From Thiomicrorhabdus aquaedulcis (GTDB taxonomy: Bacteria > Pseudomonadota > Gammaproteobacteria > Thiomicrospirales > Thiomicrospiraceae), in NCBI RefSeq assembly GCF_004001325.1, contig NZ_AP018722.1:2170001-2234000 (forward strand): a DNA stretch of 64,000 nucleotides, read 5' to 3'. A program made the translations under genes and the position numbers. Under the pieces are notes generated by a model. That model saw only the letters and a program-made list of their open reading frames with translations, did no database searches and had not been told where the DNA came from. Below are positions 59,226 to 64,000 of the stretch, in pieces. Positions within the stretch are counted from its first letter, which is position 1, and each line of letters starts with the position of its first letter.

Positions 59226-59680
59226 GGTAAAGGCGCGGCCAATTTGCGAGCGATTTTTTTAAGCGCCCAGCCCAACACCGGAACGTGGGTGTAAACGTGT
59301 TCGGCGGGATCCCAAAAGTCGAGGTGTTGACTAATAAAACCCTGGGCGTTAAAGGTCACTTGGCTTAGGCCTTGAATGCGGTACTCTGTGCCTTGCGTGG
59401 CAAAATGAAACTGCCAATGAATGTAACCAATGTGCCCCGCCAACGCGGTGTGTTCAATGGTAAACGCCGGGTGTTGTAGAGTGGTAAACATATGCTCAAA
59501 AATGGCGCTGACGTTGGGTTTTCCGGTTACGTCGTTAAACGGGTCTTTAAAACGCACATCGTCGCTTAACAGCGGCATGAGCGCGCTGTGCAACGTGCTT
59601 AATTGCAAGTGCGCAAACGCGTCACAATAGGCGTTTAAAGCGGGTGCAAAGTTAAGGCTAGGATTATTGTTACTGTCCAT
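59222..59680 (-). CDS. NTF2-like (SnoaL-type) protein
   Basis: 152 residues from ATG 59680 (MDSNNNPSLNFAPALNAYCDAFAHL); an in-frame ATG eight residues upstream is less likely. The fold shows VRFKDPFNDVTGKPNVSAIFEHMF and IGYIHWQFHFATQGTEYRIQGLSQVTFN. Small ligand-binding or isomerase scaffold of unknown role, overlapping both neighbours by a few bases in the SDR-NTF2-MFS operon. Confidence 0.88.
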   Translation of the reverse strand: MDSNNNPSLNFAPALNAYCDAFAHLQLSTLHSALMPLLSDDVRFKDPFNDVTGKPNVSAIFEHMFTTLQHPAFTIEHTALAGHIGYIHWQFHFATQGTEYRIQGLSQVTFNAQGFISQHLDFWDPAEHVYTHVPVLGWALKKIARKLAAPLP

Positions 59681-60485
59681 GCAACATCCTTTTGGTGAGT
59701 GCAAGTGCCCACGATTTGGGCAGGCGCTTTAGCAACGCCAATACAAACGCCAAGTTAAACGGAAACCGCGTTTCAAAACGCTCGGTACACAGTGCCGCGA
59801 CAATGCGCTGGGCGGCGGCGTCTGGCTCCATTAACCCCAGCATGGCAAAGTCGTTTTTGGCGGTTAAGCGGGTGTTGACAAAGCCGTGATTCACCACCTG
59901 CAACACAATGCCTTGGGCGCGCAATTCGGGTTGCAGTGATTCGGCCAAGTTTTGCAACGCGGCCTTGGGTGCCGAATAACCGCCGCCGTAAGGCAAACCA
60001 AAATCGCTGGATAAACTGATGTTCCACATCCAGCGCACTTTGGGGCGCTCGAGAGGTAAAGGCGATTCGTGCAAACTCAGCTGGGCGTTAAATTTTGGCA
60101 TTAACCCCACCATTAAGCGCACCGCACCCAAATAATTTACCTGATTCATCTGTTCAAACTGTTGCACATCCCAATCGGCCACGGGCATGGCGTGATATGC
60201 ACCGGCGTTGTAAATCCAGCTGTCTAAGCCGTTATAAACCGACCAGGCCTGGTCAATTGTCTGTTGCAACACCGCCGAATTGGTTTGCGTGACATCGCAA
60301 TTTAATAACCGCAACTGCGTGCCAAAAAGGCCTTGAAGCGCCAATAAATCGGCATTTTGCTCGGCACTGCGCGCCGACACCACCAGTTGCGCTCCGGCCG
60401 TCAGTAAGCGTTGGGTTAACGCCAAGCCAATGCCTTGTGAGCCGCCCACCAGCCAAATACGAGAATTAAGTAGGGTATTTTTCAT
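59670..60485 (-). CDS. Short-chain dehydrogenase/reductase
   Basis: 271 residues. Nucleotide-binding GGSQGIGLALTQRLL, NAGAYH, and catalytic Ser in NISLSSDFG with YSAPK (Tyr, Lys). First gene of the minus-strand SDR-NTF2-MFS operon. A palindrome copy (60242-60253) encodes TIDQAWSV. The substrate is likely hydrophobic given its neighbours, but that is inference. Confidence 0.92.
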   Translation of the reverse strand: MKNTLLNSRIWLVGGSQGIGLALTQRLLTAGAQLVVSARSAEQNADLLALQGLFGTQLRLLNCDVTQTNSAVLQQTIDQAWSVYNGLDSWIYNAGAYHAMPVADWDVQQFEQMNQVNYLGAVRLMVGLMPKFNAQLSLHESPLPLERPKVRWMWNISLSSDFGLPYGGGYSAPKAALQNLAESLQPELRAQGIVLQVVNHGFVNTRLTAKNDFAMLGLMEPDAAAQRIVAALCTERFETRFPFNLAFVLALLKRLPKSWALALTKRMLHGQ

Positions 60486-60737
60486 GGTGAATCACCTTCA
60501 TTTTTAACCACACTTTTAAAAAATCGAACCAATGTGGGGTTAATGTGTTGTGAATTGTAGTCGTTTAAAACTTGTTTGTATAATTTATGTACACTTTTAT
60601 AAAAAAACTATACAATATAGACAATTTCAGAATTAACGTTAAGCACTCTCTTAAGCACTCTCTATACTAGAGTAAGCATAAAAATAGTCCAATGTACTTT
60701 TGCGGTATAAGGGTTTTACATTAAAAGGCTTCTAGGC
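60486..60737. promoter_or_regulatory. Divergent promoter region of the lipid cluster with dyads and 12-bp repeats
   Basis: 252 bp between divergent operons. TGTATA-N5-TGTACA (60577-60593) and TATACA (60609-60614) resemble operators of MerR-type light regulators of the LitR/CarH group, which control similar clusters in other bacteria. Two tandem 12-bp units TTAAGCACTCTC (60639-60662) and CTCTATACTAGAG (an inverted repeat) follow nearer the flavoprotein gene. Regulator not in the window. Confidence 0.5.
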
Positions 60738-62050
60738 ATGTCCAGTAAATCGTCTAAAAAATTGCTGTGATTGGCAGTGGTATAAGTGGCATAAGCGCCG
60801 CCTGGTTTTTAAGCCAGCACCACGATGTCACTGTATTTGAAAAAAACGCCAAACTCGGCGGACACACCAACACTTCTACTGTGGCCGTCGATGCACAAAA
60901 TGTGGCCGTAGATACCGGATTTATTGTTTTTAATCGCCCAAACTACCCTCATTTATCGGCCATGTTAGCGCATTTGCATGTTGCAACTCAAAACACAGAA
61001 ATGACGTTTTCGGTGTCGGTTAACCAAGGTCAATTAGAGTATTCTGGCAATAATTTAAACACAATGTTTGCCCAACGTAAAAACCTGCTTTCGCCCAAGC
61101 ACTGGAAAATGATCAGTGAAATTTTACGCTTTAACAAGCAAGCCAAGCACGATTTAAATCACCAACCCGCACACCTATTGCAACAATCATTGGGCGATTA
61201 TTTAGATCAGCACCACTTTAATGACCACATGCGCAATCACTATTTACTGCCTATGGCGGCCGCTATTTGGTCATGCCCGCTAGACACTATGATGGCGTTT
61301 CCTATTGGTAGTTTTTTGCGTTTTTTTGAAAACCACGGCCTACTCAATATCGAAGACCGCCCACAATGGGAAAGCGTGGTAGGTGGCTCATACCAATACA
61401 TTAAAGCCATTTTAAAAAGCGCCCGTTTTAATGTTAAAACAGATGCAACGGTGGTGGGTGTTACCAAAAGTAACGGCGGTTTAATGGTGGTACTGCAAGA
61501 CGGCACCACCGAATATTTTGACGATGTGGTGTTTGGCGCTCACGCCGATGAAACCTTTGTGATGCTTGACGATGCTTTAAAAAATGACTTTAGAGTGTTA
61601 ATGCCATTTCAGTATCAAGACAATGTGGCGTATTTGCACAGCGATACTCGCTTAATGCCGCAACGTAAATTGGCGTGGGCAAGTTGGAACTACTTGCGCG
61701 ACACACGCAATGATGCAAGCCATCCCAATACCAGTCAGGTTGCTGTAACGTATTGGATGAACCTGCTGCAAAATATTGCAGTGGATACCCCAATGCTGGT
61801 GACATTAAACCCACCTTTTATTCCCAAACTTAATTTAACCTATCAAAAAATACATTATAAACACCCGGTATTTGATCAAGCGGCCATGCAGGCTCAAACC
61901 CAATTGCATACCCTTCAAGGCAAACATAACTTATGGTTTTGCGGCAGTTATTTTGGCTATGGCTTTCACGAAGACGGTTTGGCCAGTGCTGTAAATTTAG
62001 CCAAATTGTGGGGCATTAATCTACCCTGGGAAAGCAAGGAAGCTCAATGA
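60738..62050 (+). CDS. FAD-dependent oxidoreductase (amine oxidase-like), frameshifted at its N-terminus
   Basis: Direct reading starts at GTG 60767 without a ribosome site. Adding one A to the A6 run at 60756-60761 joins ATG 60738: MSSKSSKKIAVIGSGISGISAAWFL, a complete FAD-binding GxGxxG start. 437 residues, with GGHTNT, DTGFIVFN and CGSYFGYGFHEDGLASA typical of the family that pairs with DUF1365 and cyclopropane synthase-like genes. It may modify unsaturated acyl chains, for example in furan fatty acid formation; the exact reaction is not determinable here. Confidence 0.88.
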
Positions 62051-62889
62051 GTCAAGCCGAGCAAACCAAGCAAACCGATGTGTATTCACACCACACAAAT
62101 CAAAGTGCAGTGTACTTGGGGCAGGTTATGCACCAACGTTTTACCATTGCTCCCTATCAATTTAGATACGGGGTGATGAGCTTAAAAATAAACATTGATA
62201 CCTTTGCGGATGAAGCTCGCCGGTTAAAACGCTTATCGTTTAACCGGTTTAATTTATACAGCGTGTATTTAAAAGACTATGGCGCACGCGATGGAAAACC
62301 CTGGCGCGAATGGGCCGATGCCTTATTGGCGCAATATGGTTTAACCAGGCCTGCTCATCGCATAGAACTGGTGTGCTTCCCGCGTTTTTTAGGTGTAACA
62401 TTTAATCCATTAGCCATGTGGTTTGCTTACAATCAAGACAATCAATTAATTGGCGTAATGGCCGAAGTGAGCAATACCTTTGGTCAATGGCATCATTATG
62501 TGCTCACACAAAATGGCCAACCCATTGCACCAGGCCTGGTTAAGTTTAAAGCCCAGGCACAAAAAGTCTTTCATGTGTCGCCCTTTATTGGCATGGAATG
62601 CTTATATCGCTTTGTGTTTGCTGCTCCGGGAAAACAATATCAACTGGGCATTTACCAACTTGAAAACCAACAACCGGTGTTGACGGCAGTACAAACCGGA
62701 AAAGCCTTTACTCTAAACGACTCAACCTTGCTTAAGGCGGCGCTGACTCACCCGTTTAACACCTTAAAAGTCATTGGTCTGATTCATTGGTGGGCGCTCA
62801 AAATTTGGGTAAAAGGTGGCAAGTTTCACAAAACCCCTGCCAGTCTTGCCACGCTTAACCACTCGCACACGGAGATGACACTATGTTAA
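62047..62889 (+). CDS. DUF1365 family protein
   Basis: 280 residues. VMHQRFTIAPYQFRYGVMSLKINID, FPRFLGVTFNPLAMWFAYN, VMAEVSNTFGQWHHYVL and KVFHVSPFIGMECLYRF mark the family, a constant neighbour of the flavoprotein and cyclopropane synthase-like genes. Function unknown, presumably in the same lipid pathway. ATG overlaps the preceding stop. A palindrome copy encodes APGLVKF (62529-62540). Confidence 0.9.
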   Translation: MSQAEQTKQTDVYSHHTNQSAVYLGQVMHQRFTIAPYQFRYGVMSLKINIDTFADEARRLKRLSFNRFNLYSVYLKDYGARDGKPWREWADALLAQYGLTRPAHRIELVCFPRFLGVTFNPLAMWFAYNQDNQLIGVMAEVSNTFGQWHHYVLTQNGQPIAPGLVKFKAQAQKVFHVSPFIGMECLYRFVFAAPGKQYQLGIYQLENQQPVLTAVQTGKAFTLNDSTLLKAALTHPFNTLKVIGLIHWWALKIWVKGGKFHKTPASLATLNHSHTEMTLC

Positions 62890-64000
62890 AACGCTTAGCT
62901 TTCCCAAAAAAATGCTGTTTAGTTTGTTGTTTGATCTTAAATGGGTCAACCGCTTGGCCAGTCCATTAATTGCAAAACTGCCGTTTAAGCACATTCAATT
63001 TGGTTCGTTAACGTTAAATGTGTCGGGCAATCGCTACCGTTTTGAAGGTGAACACCCCGGTCATCACGCCGAACTCACCATTTTTAAACCCTTGCGCACT
63101 TTATGGCTGTTAAAAACCCAAGGCGAACTGGGGTTTGCCCAGGCCTACTTTGAGCACGCTATTGACACCCATTCGCTGTACCATCTTATGCACTTAATGT
63201 ATGCCAACAGTACGACGCTGTCGCCGGTTTTAAGTCACAAAACCCTAAACCTTTGGCATTTATGGCAACATCGAAAACGTCATAATTCACTTAAAAACAG
63301 TCAAAAAAATATTTCGTTTCACTACGATTTAGGCAACGATTTTTATGCCCTTTGGTTGGATAAAACCATGTCGTACTCCAGCGGTTTTTTTGCCGATGAC
63401 CAACATACTTTGTCTTTAGAACAAGCTCAGCACCTTAAATATCAGCGCATGCTCAACGCACTTAACGTGCAAGCCGATCAACGCATACTCGAAATTGGTT
63501 GTGGCTGGGGTGGCATGATGGAAGCCACGTTGCAACGTGGAGCGCACATTAAAGGCCTAACCCTATCACACGCGCAACAAGCTTATACGCAAACACGGTT
63601 AACCAAACTGGACACCGTTGAGGCGACCAATACCAAACCCTCTTTTGAAGTGGCATTGCAAGACTATCGCTTAGAAACCGACACCTACGACTGCATCATT
63701 AGCATTGAAATGTTTGAAGCGGTTGGCAAAGAATATTGGGATACTTATTTTGCACAGTTGCAAGCCAATTTAAAACCGGGCGGTAAAGCAGCCTTGCAAA
63801 TTATTACCATTGACGAACAGCATGCCCAGCAATACCAAAGCAGCGTGGACTTTATTCAAACCTATATTTTTCCCGGTGGATTATTACCCAGCTTAAGCCA
63901 ACTGTCGCAATTAGCGCATCAGCACCAATTTGAGCTAATACAAGTAGACGATTTTGGTACCGACTACGCTAAAACGTGCCAACTGTGGAAAACCGAATTT
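62883..64000 (+). CDS. Cyclopropane-fatty-acyl-phospholipid synthase-like methyltransferase (3' end beyond window; frameshift near start)
   Basis: SAM-dependent methyltransferase of the CFA family. Core motifs: ISFHYDLGNDFYALWLDKTMSYSSGFF, ILEIGCGWGGMMEA, LEALQDYR-like, ISIEMFEAVGKEYWDTYF and DFIQTYIFPGGLLP. The reading frame starts either at ATG 62912, or at ATG 62883 (overlapping the DUF1365 stop) if one A is added to the A7 run at 62906-62912, giving MLKRLAFPKKMLFSLLFDLKW. Runs past 64000. Part of the flavoprotein-DUF1365-CFA operon. Confidence 0.9.

Overview
The window is a gene-dense chromosomal segment of a gammaproteobacterium. Support comes from the trxA-rho-rpmE order, mutY next to yggX, EfpL (YeiP-type), FetAB, a rimK cluster, PBP1a, and Zur-like operators of the gammaproteobacterial type. 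Base composition is moderate. A Thiomicrospira/Thiotrichales-like relative is a guess. I see no rRNA, tRNA, CRISPR array, prophage or intact insertion sequence.

Layout. 1-6.5 kb (minus): a Zur-box-controlled zinc (or metal) uptake block with a small His-rich membrane protein and two tandem paralogous TonB-dependent receptors, preceded by a DUF389 protein with a lipid-kinase-like head. 6.6-13.6 kb (plus): pgm, a patatin phospholipase, a substrate-binding protein overlapping a membrane diguanylate cyclase, and efpL. 13.6-18 kb: a divergent BLUF photoreceptor/HTH pair, an OlsF-like bifunctional acyltransferase, and two toxin-antitoxin modules. 18.2-33.8 kb: fetAB, uvrD, trxA, rho, rpmE (zinc-free type), a secreted nuclease, hemE, EAL-HDOD, mutY-yggX, trmB, asmA and hemW. 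34-49.9 kb: a beta-CASP hydrolase, a P-type ATPase, DUF2062, rdgB, a COG0523 GTPase behind a second Zur-like box, PBP1a, adk, a Lon-like protease and a rimK operon. 50-64 kb: MscS-hypothetical-MscS, an H-NOX/hybrid kinase pair, a periplasmic metallo-beta-lactamase-fold protein with a TetR regulator, and a divergent lipid-modification cluster (SDR, NTF2-like, MFS / flavoprotein, DUF1365, cyclopropane synthase-like) cut by the window end.

Two window-wide patterns stand out. First, the 12-bp palindrome ACCAGGCCTGGT occurs 23 times exactly, plus about 14 near matches, in all reading frames of genes and between genes, with arms sometimes extended to 18-24 bp. Chance predicts about 0.004 copies. 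It consists of two abutting CCWGG (Dcm-type) sites and behaves like a HIP1-type highly iterated palindrome. Second, seven genes carry a frameshift that is repaired in each case by adding one base to an A/T homopolymer. This looks like systematic under-calling of homopolymers rather than seven pseudogenes, and starts and ends in those genes are given on that reading.

The genes cluster around metal economy (Zur boxes, receptors, COG0523, zinc-free L31, FetAB), sensing of light, gas and small molecules (BLUF, H-NOX, SBP-GGDEF), and envelope lipid remodelling (OlsF-like, patatin, flavoprotein/DUF1365/cyclopropane synthase cluster).
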